Under the pieces are notes generated by a model that saw nothing but the letters and a program-made list of their open reading frames with translations, was not told the DNA's origin and did no database searches. A DNA stretch of 64,000 nt. It comes from Sipunculus nudus (Eukaryota; Annelida; Sipuncula; Golfingiida; Sipunculidae). The translations under genes were made by a program, and so were the position numbers. Where the stretch lies: positions 92,332,642 to 92,396,641 of the forward strand of contig CM049306.1 in assembly GCA_026874595.1 (NCBI GenBank). Reading direction: 5' to 3'. Within the stretch, counting starts at the first letter, position 1; every line of letters starts with the position of its first letter. Shown piece by piece: positions 25,701 to 40,700 of this stretch.

Positions 25701-28700
25701 ACAAATAATATTCTACCCATTATTCATCAACCCATAAGTAGCCAATTTTTTTTGTTATATACAAATTTATGGTTCAGTAGGCAACTTAAGTATAAGGATT
25801 AAGTTACCAGTATATCACATCTGCTGATAATAGGACAATTAAAACATACACTGATTAGGTAAGAAATTCTGTTTAGAATTTATGTGATTTCTGGCTTACT
25901 CTGCTTTACATATCAATGAACTCTAGGTAATTCCTGTTGAGAAAAGGTCTTATAAAGCCTATGTGTTAGATATATGAGGAATTTTTGTTGGTATCCCACA
26001 TGTTATAAGGAAGTTGTTATAAACAAAAAGAACAGGATGTGTGCACTGTGTCTGGCATTTTCTGACCTTATTTTTTATAAAGATTCAAGGGATTATCTTC
26101 AGTTAATAGACCTCAGATATTAAAACAAGCCCCTTTAATGACACTCACAAGGTAGGGTTCAACCAGGAGAACGAAAATGTAGGGTCCTGACAGAGCCAGC
26201 CTATGGACATAGGTTTTTCCACATTATATGAAATCCTTCATAATGAAACAATAACAAATGCAGTTTTTCAAAGGAGATTTCAGTCATAACAAGTGTACTT
26301 AACCAAACATAAACTATTTAAACCTCACTGAATCAAATTTGAAATTTGGATATATTCCTTATGCTGTCAGAGTATATCTGATTACTTGGTTGTTTGAAAG
26401 ATCACTTTTCCAAGCATATTCCCCCTCCCCCCTCACCAATCTACCCTGAGTTCAGTCCAGTTTGTATTCATTCCTTTGATGTATGCATCTGTCTTCAAAC
26501 TGTAAACATTACCCCAACCCTGGTCAAACAGTCAAACCCTTGACCTTAAGGAATGTTTCATGCATGAACCAACATGACCCAAAGGTAGCCTTGAGAATCA
26601 GACCATGGCAATTCAACTGACAGAAACCATATACACAATGATATAAGGCCCCCCCCCCTTTATATATAAATGTTTTAAAACTTCTTTCACTATCAGAATC
26701 CATGTTGGTCTCAGCTTTTCAAAACTTCTACCTAATGCATGATTAATATGTAAGAAGAGCATAAACCTCACAGAACTTTAAAGTCAGTTTTTTACTTCTG
26801 ATTTTATGAAAAAAAAAGATAAAATCTTACAAGAAATTACATGTATTAAATCATCTGATATAGACAAAAAACATTAAAAACATTGCTAAACTTTCATAAA
26901 AAATAAAGATACAAAACAAGCTTCTGATATTTATAAACTATAAACTGTATCAAATTATCTGATATAAAGACAAAAAAACAAAAAAAATCATTGCTAAACT
27001 TTCATAAAAAATAAAGCTACAAAACAAGCTTCTGATATTTAAAAACTATAAACTTTATTTATTTACATTGATTTTACAAATAGTTGTTACAACAAACCAA
27101 GGGACTCTTTGGCTTGATAGTGTCTAGAGGTGGAGGAAACCAGAGTGGTGTGTGGTGAGATACACAGCATACAAGTTTCAATACAATAGTTTATTGTATT
27201 TTGTATTATCAGTGACTTTGTTAAAGCTTGCCTAGATCATAACAAATCTTTGCTTAAAAAATGTGACCATTTGATTTGAAATAGTATATCAATCATACTG
27301 ACAAAAATCTGCAAAAAAAGGGTAAATAAGAATATTTTCATCTTAAAGATGTGATTCCAGCACAAGAAGTAAAAATTATATGCACACTTGAAAAAGTTTA
27401 AAAATGAATAAAAAATAATCTTTCCCAAAAGAAAAGAAAGAGGGTGTACACTTTTGTAAAAGTACAAAGACACTGCAAGGTAACTTGTAACAGTGGTACA
27501 GATGATGTTAAGATGTACATGTCTCAAATACCTCAAACGCAATAACGTGAGACTTATTGGCTAAATATAGACAGAAATGTATGTCAACCATAAAAGATAA
27601 CTGTCGGTGAAGGACATTAGCCGTCCTGGTCATTAACTAAGCGGTGAACTCCAGACACGTTCCATGTGGTTTCACACGATGTCCTGTTAATTATGAACCG
27701 TAACTGTCATGGTTTGAATTAATATTATAAAGCTGTCAATGTTCAGGGTACCTGTGCTTATAAAATAATCCACATTTACCAGAAAATTTATTGTACTTTA
27801 TACTTCGACAACATATAATTGATTTGGCTTTTAGAAATCTGAGTCTGTGATAAGATAAGGAAAACTCATGATTCTACATAAAAAAAACAAGGGACCTATG
27901 GGTCACGATGCTCAGCTGTTATATATGATAAAAAAATAATATTTAAAAATGAGGCACATGCAGGTTTTGTGTGGTAATAAATATAAGCTGTATTATGAGT
28001 TGTTGTTGTTTAGCTTATGTATGATTTTGATAGTACCTTTGGAGACAGGGAAGAGGATTGATTTCATTTATTTTATTAACAAATGGAGTACTACTGTCAC
28101 ACAGATTTTGACTTGGCCATATAACTTATAAGCAGAACATATAATATAAGAGTTTAATTATTTATTAAAAAAATTACAAATATTGTCCCAAATATAATTT
28201 TTATTAAAAATAATAAGAGAATCATATGATTTTTTAAAATGAAATATAACTGATATGATTATTAAAATAATATTAAAGAATATATTCATGAATATATTCA
28301 TGAATGCATTTATGAATACATTTTGAAAGTATTTGCACGAGTATTCATATACTTTCATTTTTACCTGAATTCCCATTCTTTATGCAAGAAATTTTATAAT
28401 GGAGTACATAATCATATTCGTATTTAAATACAATTACAAAGTATTCGCACCATGTCTGGTATTTATTCAGTTTTCACCAATCAATGATGTTGAGAATCCA
28501 GAATAAACAAAATTCACACATTTAAATAATAATCATAAGTACCTGGTTTTATGGCTTTTATTTATATTAAAAAATAACTGTAAAAAATTCATTTTGGACT
28601 AATTTCACATCAATGTACACACTAGACACAGTAGGAATCTAGATTAATATTATCAACTGCATCTTTGTCTATCATTAATTTCCTTCATATAATCCCTAAT

Positions 28701-31700
28701 GATTAGTAATGAATAATATGATTTACTTCTTTATCATTAAAAATGAACTGAAAAATGCCATAGGTGACTGCATGGTGTTATTTGGAATATGTGACATTCT
28801 ACCCATCGATACAAGATTCTTATATCATCAGTAACTGCAAGTTAATTTCCTGTTATTATAAACTAACAAATTCCTTTTCTATTTTTCTTTAATTTGTTAT
28901 TAAAAACCAATAAAAATTTATTAATTTATTGTTTATTGTTATGTTGTTGGTTAAAACTACTAGATGAGTTGGGTTGGACAACTGGATCAACTGTGGCTGG
29001 CCATAAGCTGCCTGGATTCTCGCCTCAAGCGTGCATAATTTGATGAAAGGTCAACAAGGTCAACATACAGGTGACTCAAGAGGGGCTGGAGAGAGCCAAA
29101 GTATGACAGGGTCTCATAAAAAACATTAATAAAAGCTACAATATTTGGCCAATTTCTTTCAGCTTTCTAAACTAAAAAGCTGAAATCCTTATGTGTGCAT
29201 GATATGAAAATTATATCAACAGTGCTCACGGGAAACAAACGTGCCATGGTCACAGTTGGGCAAAATTTAAGGTACTAATTTTATATTTATACTAATAACT
29301 TATGAAATTTTGGGTATTCAATTGAATCTTGATTAAACAATGTTACATCCCTGACAAAAAAATCTCTAGCTTCAGCAATGCCCTTGTTAAGGGAGTAAAT
29401 ATATTTCTTGATTTTTTACAAAGTGCATTATGTTTGGGCCCATAACTTAAAAAAAATACACAATACTGACATCATTTCTGGCATGTGCATAGCGAATGTA
29501 TAGAAAAATATGTATATTATATATGATCAAAGTCAGATTAGTGGTTTTGATATTAGGCAGTCTTAAAGTGTAACAATGGGTTTTTAATGAAAAAATGAAG
29601 TTTTTCATTGATATCTCGAAGGAATTAAGTCCTAGTAACCAAATTCTTGGCATGGTAGGGGATATTGGAGAAATCCAACTGTATGCCAAATTTAAGGAAC
29701 TTAGAGCTGAAGCTCGGGAGCTGAGCTCTAGCAAACTGCATAACACTAGCAATATGTGACATGGTGCTTGAAAACTTGAATAAAATCTACAGTTTTTGAT
29801 CAACTGGTTTCAAATTTTTGGTGTTAACAGTTGAAATGCAAACAAAAACATGCTGTGAAAATTAAATCCACAGCAGTTACAGCAAAAAAAACGTGCCATG
29901 GTCAAAGTTGGGCAAAATTTAAGGTACCAATTTTTTATTTTTGCTAATATTTTAAAAAATTTAAAAGATTTTGATCTAATTTTGGGTATACAATTTAATT
30001 TTGATTAATAAAAGTAATATTTCTGGAAAAAAGTGCTTAGCTTTAACAAGTTTTGTGTTAAGTGATAAAATTTCTTTCCTGATTATTTACAAAATGCATT
30101 ATGTTTGGGCCCACAACTTTTTTAAATTATATAATACAGACCTAATTTCCGGCATGTACATAGGAATTATATAGAGGATTATTTATAGGAAATATGAGAA
30201 AAAACAGATGAGTGGTTTTGATATTAGGCAGTCCTGAAGTGTGAAAATAGGTTTTTAATAAAAAATTGAGGTTTTTCCTTAATTTCTCAAAGGAATGAAG
30301 TCGCAAAGACCCAGTTTTCGGCTTGGTAGGAGATCTTGGGGACATCTAACATTATGCTGAATTTTGGATTCCTAGGTCTTACGGTTTCAAAACGTGCCAC
30401 ATCTACGGACGGACGGACGGACGGACGGACAGACGGACGGACGACGGACAATGGACCACGACTATAGCTCAGATGACTTATAGTCAGCTGAGCTAAAAAC
30501 ATGGGGATTTTAGGGGGATTTGGTATCTTACCGGTAATTTTAAATCAAAACCCATACCTAGCAAAGATAATTTCATTTAACAATACCTGAACATACTTTT
30601 CTTTTCATGGAATAAGATTAAACATGAATATGATTTACAAAGCAAAACTGCATATCAAAATGATAGTTCCAACCAGACAACTGAAATTTAAACTTGTCAC
30701 ATTTTACTATTCATATCTCGTTACGTTTTACTATTCATATCAGCATTTCTCATATTACATGTGTGTCCACAAATATGGACAGTCCACTATTTTTCAATCT
30801 CAAATCACATTTAATCAAATTAAACAAAAATAACTGGTAGCAACTGATATTACACTGCTGAAAGTGAACTAAAAACAAAGTAAAATGGATTAAATGCTGT
30901 TTTGCAGACTCATTTATTAATTTCAACATATGGCTTCAATAATTCATCTAATCTTTGTAGCATATACTTTTTTCTTTTGTTGAAGTTAAAACCAGAATAT
31001 CAGCAGAAGTACAGTGTTTACAGGAGGTAACAGTAACAAGTATGAAATATTTGTTCTCACATGGATGTATATCTGTACATGTCTCAGTTATATATTTAAA
31101 CTAAAGAGGTTTGTAGTATCTTTGCAATTTTGCATAACAATCCACCCATTGGTTCCTGAAAAATGAGCTCCTAAGTTTTTTCCTATTCTAAGCTTTGTTG
31201 GTCAAGGTCACCTATCTTTGAACTTGACCAAGATTTTGTTAATATGCATCAGCACTGAAAAGATGAAGTTCCTGTGTTGAATATTTTTGGAGATATCCCA
31301 CTCACAAGGCCAAAGTTGAAAAATCTGATAAAAATTCATTAAAAATCAGAAACTGTAGGTGGCACCCCCAAACTTGGGCAGCAGTGGAGACCATAAGTCC
31401 CAATAATCATAGAAAGTTTTGTGAATATCTACCTAATGGTTCTTGAGAAATAAGCTTCTAAGTGTTTTCTATAATCAGCTCTAAAATGTAGAAAAATAAG
31501 TCAAGGTCACCCATCTTCGAACTTGACCAAGATTCGAAGAAATTAAGTTCCTGTGTTGAATACCTGTGGAGATATCCCGCTCAGAAGGCCAAAGTTGAAA
31601 AATCCTATAAAAATTAATTTAAAATCAGATATTGTAGGTGGCGCCACCAAAATTGTGCAGCAGGTACAGACCATCAGTCCCAATGACCATGGTAAGTTTT

Positions 31701-34700
31701 GTGAAAATCAACCCAATAGTTCCTGAAAAAAATAAGTTTCTAAGTCTTTTTCTATAATCAGCTCTAAAACATTGAAAAATACACCAAGGTCACCAATCTT
31801 CGAACTTTACTGAGATTTTGTCAATATACATCTTCTCCAAAGTAATAAAATATGGTGAATCCTTTTAGAGATAGCCTGCTCACAAGGTAAAAGTTAACGG
31901 ATGGACAGACAGATGGACATCCGGACAGACAGCATTCGGTGATGACATAAAAAAATAGCCCATTAGCCAGAGGGCTGAGAGCTAAAAAGTGACAGGATGA
32001 CACAGTGGCACCAGTAATTCTAAGCATGATTAATTCTCAATCTGTCACACTGTAATCACTACTAGAGTCCAGGTTAAACAAAGGCCAAGAGTAATTTAAC
32101 AGGGTGTACCAGTAGTTTTTGTTAAATAGAGTTGGCACTTAAACTTCAGTATCAATGATAAATTTATAAATAGATATAATGGCCTATTTATTGTTCAGTG
32201 TTTTGCAATTATCTTGTGCTTGACTGTGTCACTATAAGCTGCCAAGTTAAACAGTACAGAATTGGAAAAATACAATTTTCATAATTAATCTAATTACCTG
32301 TGTGATGTATTATGTGTTAAAATTTTTACTTGCCTAAACTTTCAGGCTTCTGACAACATCTGTGAACAGGATAATTAAATTTATGTTTACCTACCATTTA
32401 GGAATAACCTGTCTTCAAAACAGAAATTAAATTTTGAAAAAAATTTAAAGTTATCCGACATGGGGAAACAAACCCTGCTCAGAAAATAATGTTCAAAGTT
32501 GGTGCCATGAAATTTTAATTAAACTGGTGATGTTTCTGGGAAATTTTTAATTGGAAATATTTGGAAAAACACCCTGGACATTAGTATTGCTGCCCTCAAA
32601 TATAAACACAACAAACAATAACCTTCCCCCCCCCCCCCCCCCAATTTATGTACGATGGTTTACTGACAGGAAAACGGCACGTGGAATGAAGCCATTATCC
32701 TCTGTGATGATGGCCATATCGTCACATGCTGCGTCCTTGTGTAAACATGCAATAAAAACCCATTAAAACATTCATTCAGAGGTTATTTACACTTTGATTT
32801 ACAACCAAAACTGAACTTTCTGGAGATTTTCGTGATACCAACCTACCCAGATATATAATAAATTTCATAAACATCTGTGATACTGTTCATCAGATATATT
32901 GCAGACACACAGAGAATCGAGTGAAAACAATAACCTATAGATGCTTTGCACAAGTTAACAATCAATTTTATTCAGGAAACTATCTTAACATGGCAGCAAT
33001 TTGTAAATTGGATTCCTCACAATTTAAAGATGACAGTACTTCTTGCAGACAACTATTTGCAATGTAAAAGCCTAGAGTGTGTTTGTAATGACCCAATTCA
33101 GGTGCTTCCAACAGTGTGTATAAAATTACAATACCTGCACAATCCAAGCTTCATTTGTTACACACATGTTACATACAGGCCATTAATCATAAGCCAGGCA
33201 GCTATCACTGCTGGTATCAATGGAAAGCACTCTGCCAGAATACAAAGGACTGTTACAGAGGCTGTGGCAGTGCCATAATGTGCTAGGCCAAACCCGTAAC
33301 TATTTTTGTTACCAGCTGAGCAGTTTGGTAGTCATACACATGGCCAAAAACTATAAAGGTTACCATGGCCTGTCAGGCAGCCGAGTAATTTCTCTTCTAC
33401 CCACGTAAAACTATAATAAATTTGCTTTTGGGCAGCAGCCAGAAGTAACAATGAACAGATGTTCCTGGAATGACATCTTCTGGCATAGAAGATTACGTCT
33501 TACAATGTATAATACAGACTATGGTAATAATGGTGAGTATTCAAGGTAATAATAAAAATAATGAAAATAAGAATAACAACAACAATCACAACAACAACAA
33601 TATAGATAACTAGAACTGTAGTCTGAGCCCATATGGATACCTACACCAAGATCCTACAAGCACAATCATAGTTTACTGTTATAGCTGGTTCAAAGGTGAG
33701 CTCCAGCGAAACACTGCCCCTGCCATAAATATTTGAATATTTATGTGTCAAAGATATTGAGCAACAATAGAAAACTCCAAAATCATTAACTGAAGTAAAT
33801 CTGAGCCAGACCTAGTACCACAAAAAAGCTTACCAGCCAAAAAAAAACACTCCCTTAAATACAGTAGAATACCTATGGCTGGTACATAATTTAAAGCACA
33901 CATGACAGAGGCACTGATAATACCAACAGTTCTATAAACAGGATATGGAGGTTTGGGTTTTTTCTTGGAACTTTACATCAGTTGTCTCTTTCCTGTGTAG
34001 TCTCATATCCTGCTATTTTTTAGTCTGTGTTGTCTGTATCCTGTTTTTTTATAGTCTGAATCCTTAATAAAAGGGTGATGACCCTATTCCTGTATAAACT
34101 GGAAACAGAGGTGATTTCCCCTCTCTTTCAATCTTTGATAAAAAATAATATGATAACTAATACTAAGAGATTCTGCAACTTCAAATCTGCAGAATTCTCT
34201 GGGTTTTAAAGATATAACATGTTGGGTTCTCTGTAACTTAACATTTCTAAGTTATTCTCTGCCAGACTCATATTTAACCTTATAAAATTATGTTCTGTTA
34301 GGTTATCTGGGCTTGAACATTCTAAATTTAGCAATGTAGAGTTGACTGGGCTTTTAAATCAGTGATCAAATAAGCCATGAGAAAATTGTGTACTTTAATT
34401 GTCCAGCTGATCCTTTAAAATTTGGCAACTAGTATTTTGCAACAGAGCAATATCCAATTGCAACAAAAAGTAACATTTCTAAAAAATGATTGTTAAAACA
34501 AATATAAATTAATTATACTTTTTAGGGTCAGAAACTTAACCAAAGCAATGTACTTATAATGAAAGTGAAAAATGTACTTTTAAAATTTCAATAATTAGAT
34601 ATTCAGAATAGAACAAGTTTTTTAATATCATTTAAATCATAACTAGAAAATATATGGAATGTGCAAACACACAGCATCTTCAATATAATTACATAATTTA

Positions 34701-37700
34701 AATGCTTTTTTTAATGAACTCTTTAAAATTAATGCAATATCCAGCTGTCTGTGAACTCCTGTTAGGAAAACAAGACTTTTTCAATTACTTAAGCCCTGGA
34801 TAACCACATCAAAGGGATGGTGTAAATTTAATTAGCTTAGGAACTATACTTGATCCAAACATGCCCTTGACATGTATTCTGTTCTCTAAGAACCCCATGG
34901 GGATAAAGACAAACACACATTGGAAATATTGTGTCAAAACATCATAACTGGGGCAGTGTTACCGATTTCAAATGATGTCAGTAGAACAATGCCACATACA
35001 CAAACACTTTGGAGGATGTAGGGAAGTCGTCCAGATGAAAGGAATCATCCCGGCAGATGTCCAAAGAACAGGGCAAGTGTACTACACACAGTTACTGAGT
35101 AAGGGATGAAGATAAATAGCTCCTTTTAATCTCACTACAATAGTCTCACTGTGACATGAGTATATACACTGATGTGTAGTTTATCATGAACATGTGCTGA
35201 CGATGGGGTTTAATCTACAGCTCATACTAACTTAGGTTGTGTGCTATGGACAAAAATGAGTTCACTCCTGTCTGGATCAAACAATATCAGCTCATTACTC
35301 CACCCATATAGAAGAAAAGCTCACATGCACTGGTTAAGTATATTGGGGAGGGGGGATGGGGGCAGAAATTTGGTATGGAGCTAATAGAGTGAGGCTGTGC
35401 AGTTGTTTTAAGTCAAAGAACTGTGGGGGAGGGCATCCCCCTTCGATGGACTAGAAACTTCTTTGACAATTTAGGCAATAATGGTGCAACCTAGAGCATT
35501 TCTTTTGAATATCAGCCCTGATTTTTGCTATTTCCAAGACTTTCTTTTGAATGGCAGGGGGAACACGGTGTGGTTATAATTACTGCACAGGAGTCAATAA
35601 GGCTCACAACAACAAGTTTTGACTGTCTTCCACTCTTAGACTCTTAGCTAGTCTTTACCACAAGGGTACAATCTCTCAACCCAGGAATAGGTACTGGTCA
35701 TGAGTGGCAAGCAAATGTAGAACGATTAACCTTCTAGCACCCATTAAGGCTGCTTGGGTTGTATGCTCAACAGAAGAGGAATGTTGGATGTTTTGGACAT
35801 GGACATTTCAGACTAGGATGTTTTGGACAGGCCTTTTTGCAAGGGAGGATGTTTCAGACAGATCAATATTATCACCAGAAAATGACCTTTTGTTATTATA
35901 ATTTTTAGTGTATCAATGTACCTATATGTTAAATGATATAATATTTATTTGCTTCCAAAATATGGGGATTAATTGGGGCTGAGAAATGCTAAAATAATGA
36001 ACAGGCCAAAAAGACCAGAAAGGCAAAGTGAAAGTTGGAAGAGACTGATATGGTCGGTGATATCAGACTGTAAACCCACCTTTACCATATTTAAAACGGT
36101 CACAGAGTACAAATGCTCTGACACATCCGGCTTTTTTAAAGTAGTGTTTAATTGAGTGATGCAGACAGCTGAGAGTAAGTGTTAGAGATCTCGTAAAGTT
36201 TAGTAAAGACTCCTTTATCATCAACACAGGTATATATCATGAAATGTGTGTAAACATTTCAGCTGATCCCAGAAATGAACTCAATGCACTCTGCCCACGC
36301 GTGTCCCAATTCCTGATGATCTTAAAACGGTTAAAGTTCAAGTAGTGCGATGTTACTGTGTCACTGTGATTCTGCCTTATCAGGATTAATGAGGGCTCCA
36401 CCAGGAGGACTAAGTAAAAAATGATTGATCTAATGTTTTAATCCCAACAAAAAATTATCAATGAAACACTGTAGCCCCTTTATCATCATGAATATAAAGC
36501 TAGCAGTATGCTGAGAATGGGTATACCAAGGTTATATTCAAAATTATCTTACAGGTAACTGCTTATTATTCAAAATTATTTAACAGGTAACTGCTTGATA
36601 TTCAACAATATATTACAGGTAACTTCTTGATATTCAATTTTTTTTACAGTGAACTGCTTGATATTCAAACTTATCTTACTGGAAACTGCTTGATATGAAT
36701 TCCTAAGACATCAGAATGCTGCAGCACCCTGTACAAACTTTATTGTTATAAAAAATATGGATTAGGTTCTTCAAGTATAAAAAGTGTGAATACTGTTAAT
36801 GAATTTTGAGACAAACAGAGACAATATTTAAGAGCCATATGGATTTACACAAAATTATCATAACTGTAAATTTTCCTGACATCTGGGCTCCTGTCATGTT
36901 CATGCTGGTTTGGCAATGAATCATAGCTCACAAAACCAAGTAGAAATGGCTAAATAGGTGTGAACAGCAGATCGCTCTGAAGAGGGACTGCTGAGTATAC
37001 CAACACATTTTAAAACCAGATCCTACAAAGGCACTGTGTTGATTTATTCCAAAGTTTGATATTTACAATAGAGATATATGGATCTATATTACTAAAACCT
37101 ATCAAACTGTACCAGTATCTGAAGGCCCTTAAACTGATCCCCCCTCCCTAAAAATAATGTATTTATAATTACTCCGGTTATCTTGGTGCTGAGACAAGAA
37201 GGATAAGTATGTAATGATGAAAATGGTAGGCTATTGTCTTACACTGCTGTGTTAGGGGTGGGGCTTGTCTCTGAATCAGTGAGTGGTTTGTCTGAGAGCA
37301 ATGCTGTCTTAATACAAAGATGTCTCTACATATAGAATGTGACATTGTGTACCACAGCAACAGACACAGACATCTGTTTAGGGTGTGGTATTGTCCTTTG
37401 TCGCAAAAATGTTTGCAATCTTCAACAGTTAAACCATGTCATAAAATATTTATGAAGCAGCAAAGAAAATCCAGTTGCTTTGAAAAATTCTCCTTATTCT
37501 ACAATTTGTGACACATTTTCTAAAAAGATAAAACCATACTCAAGACAGGGAATGAAAAACAACTTTGACAAGTACATTTGCAATAACATTATTCCCAATG
37601 AACAAGATCTTTCCCATGTTTTCAAGTTACCTAAATTTCCTGTCCACATATAATAACAGCTCAAAACAGCCTTCAAAGTGAATTTACTAAAGTGAAATAT

Positions 37701-40700
37701 TATTTACAGAGTCAATCACCGAGGTTTATTTAAAATAAAAATGAAAAATATAAACCTGTATAAAATCCTAGAAATTTTATATGAAAGACCAAAGATAGGA
37801 CATAATTACCACAAGAATACAGCACTGCTTTAAGTTTCTGTGAATTTATTAATATATCAGTTAGACTGTACTACCTGTTTACAAATCAACCAGATTTTTT
37901 CAGACGTTGCTGTTTAGCTGTGCCTGGTATTTCATCATTCAAATACACACAACAACACCAGCTTACCTCAGTACCCTGGCCCTGCATTATCTTTTGTGAG
38001 ATGTTGAAGATCCTGTTCTTCATGTGTACTTTGTCTCCTTCAAGTCGAATCAGTAGAACTCTGAAGTTGGTGCCTCCCAAGTCCAGAGCCAGGAAATTAC
38101 CACGCTCTGTGAAGAAAAATATTACTGTTCATTAGATAATCCATGAAAACAATATAATCTCAAATCACAATAATTCAAACTGTTCAGAAGTGTTGGTAAC
38201 CAGCAGTAGTTTTATGATTAACCATCAGTTTAAATCTGTTGACCTCTACCATGTAATGACAGATATTTGGAATTAATCTTCTGTTTAGGAATATAAAATT
38301 CCTGTCCCAGCAGAGACCTGTGCAACTGCTATATAGGCCTACATATTGGCTAAAAATTATATATCTAATTATTCTCCAAACTATAGTTTACACAGACGTA
38401 TAGAGTAAACTTAGATACAAATTTACCTGTGAACAGACATCACTTTTCTATTGTGAGCTCTCATTAATTACATGAAAAAGTACATTTCCTCTACACAAAG
38501 CCTATGTAATGAGCAAAACTTTGTAATTGATTATGGAACTGCAAGATCAATTATTGGATCTTTGCATCATCCCTTTGATCATTAATTATAATAGATCGTC
38601 AGCCAGTCATTTACGCAATAGCATTATCCTTCACCACTTTCTCCATGTTTCATTTACATTCACAAACAAGGAACATTTTTATACATTCTTTTCACATCTA
38701 TTATGAATTGCTCTAATCTTTATTATTCCTTAATTTTTCATCAATTCAATATAGGACTTTTAAAATAAAAGCTTTTATCTACTACAGGATATTCAAATAA
38801 TAATATATAGTCGAAATTAAAAAAAGAAATGATTACACAACAGAATCAGTCATCATCACGTGATAGTGCTGATAAAAAAAAATCTTACCTGAACCATCTG
38901 GTAGTGCTCGTACATAGGTAGGGAACATTTTGACGTTGGCTGATCCATTTGTATCCCTGCCCAGGCCTTGTCTCATTTCATTCAGGAGAATTTCAGAAAT
39001 CTTTTTGTACGTCCCATCATCCAGCATGTAATCTTTCAATATTTCATCAATCTGTAACGAAATGTACACCACTTATATTTCTCCATCAGGGAGATTATTT
39101 AATTAAATAAAGGGAATGAAATGAACTTGATTTTTTTTTGTAAGGACGGGTCTATGGCCTGTTGCAGGCACTACATACTTAACGAGGATGAAGAAATCCA
39201 TATGATCAAAAAGATATGTTACAAGTAAGCAGTCTGGAATATAAGCTTTTCATACTCAATAACCAGGACAGCACACCCTGTGGTTATTAATGGACGGTCC
39301 TGACTATGTGGAATAATGAAAACTGCTTATGTGAAATTACAGAATGAGCAATAATATTTGTGCATCACCCTGTTTTTTGTCTAAATTTATATAAGTGCAT
39401 GATTATTAATTCTATTTTTGTATATATTAATATAAGTGCATGATTATTCTATTTTTGTAGGTTTCATAGTTTTATTAAACAAAATATTCTCCTGTCAATG
39501 GTTCACTCTATTCTGTTTCATACTGTATCTTTTTGCTTACAAATAACATAAAAAGAACCCTCAATTAATCCCAATATCTTGGAGGCAAATGAATATTATA
39601 TTATTAAACATGTGTACATTGAAACACTAAAAATTATAAAAACAAAAGGTCATTTTCTTGAAATAATATTGATCTGTCCGAAACGTCTTCCCTTGTAAAA
39701 AACCTGTCCGAAACGTCTTTGACCAGACTGTCCTGGTCCGGACTGTCCATGTCCGAAATTTCCTACATTTGTTATTAATATGTAAAAACAAAATTCTGAG
39801 GTTCAACTCAAATTTCTATAATTTGTCCTTCAGGAAGTCTGAAGTGATTGGGTTTTAAGTGGAGACCTGTATCTTTGAAGTACAAGTCTAATAACTATCC
39901 CCAATTCTTGATTCTGAGCACCGAAATGGATAAGGCACAAAGGGGTTTTAATATTTACATTTGAATCCATAATGTATGTAGAAAATTATTGTATTATAAG
40001 CTGATCATAATAGAGACAGCAGTTTGCCTAAAGACAAAACAGACTTTATTTTCACAATGAAAAGATATATTCACCAGTTTTATTGAAGTTTATACCTGCT
40101 TGATTAAGAAAAATACTGTGGTTGGCTTGTTATTCGCGGTGGTTTCAAATTCGCGATATTTGCCGTAAGTGAAAAGCCACAAAATTGAAACCACACAGAT
40201 ATGAAACCTTGCTGTAATGGGAAAATAGTCTCTGTAGTTGCCACCAGGTGGCAATAATGGGCATTAGTAGGAAATAAATATAATCCAAATAACAATCATG
40301 TTGATCGCAGCGTGCACATGTCCACAATCTAGTTATATAAAAAAAATGCTTGGTTCTCAACTGCAGTTCTGCATGTCTGATTTTATTTATCAAACTGCGA
40401 TCCCAAGCCAATTGTCTTGGTCGAACTGCTTGAACTCTCCCCGCTTACACTTTTCGGCCGTTGTTCGATCTGATCATTCCCCCCTTAGAGTAACTCTTTC
40501 TTCACATTCACACTCTTGGGGATCAGGCAGACCCTCTGTGCGCGGCCACTTCAGGGAAATGGCCCCTTTCGTTACTTCCATGGTATGATGTTTCTATCAT
40601 ATAATCCGAACATGATATGATCAAGGTAGAGTAGAGGGCCCTATTTATGTTGATATGTAATGGCCAAGCTGTGAAACCAACGCCCTCTGAAGCAGCATCG

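Larger units (their letters stand above)
21087..37966 (-). other. HK: Hexokinase intron 3 (16.9 kb)
   Basis: No additional hexokinase exon was found in it. It contains AT runs (22692-22732, 22842-22874), a CCTCC-family copy (25205-25486), a two-copy 109-bp tandem (26852-27052), a HINE-like family A element (28960-30497), family D (31120-31990), C-runs (26649-26658, 32627-32642), a 32-bp minisatellite (36534-36700) and one arm of an inverted repeat pair (35785-35985). ORFs of 60-118 codons here are AT-rich and lack motifs, or lie in the repeats. Confidence 0.7.

Noticed and set aside
30287-30502. ORF with repeated Arg-Pro-Ser-Val residues
   Set aside because: Arises from translating the (GTCC)n minisatellite at the 5' end of a transposon.
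32551-32766. ORF on plus, with an overlapping minus-strand reading '[20 protein letters not shown]' near 32660-32730
   Set aside because: Looks protein-like for about 25 codons on the minus strand, but no paired splice sites in a usable phase and no family match; a poly-C run explains the proline run on plus.
32946-33278. 110-codon plus-strand ORF in hexokinase intron 3
   Set aside because: No domain or motif, no start context or splice support.
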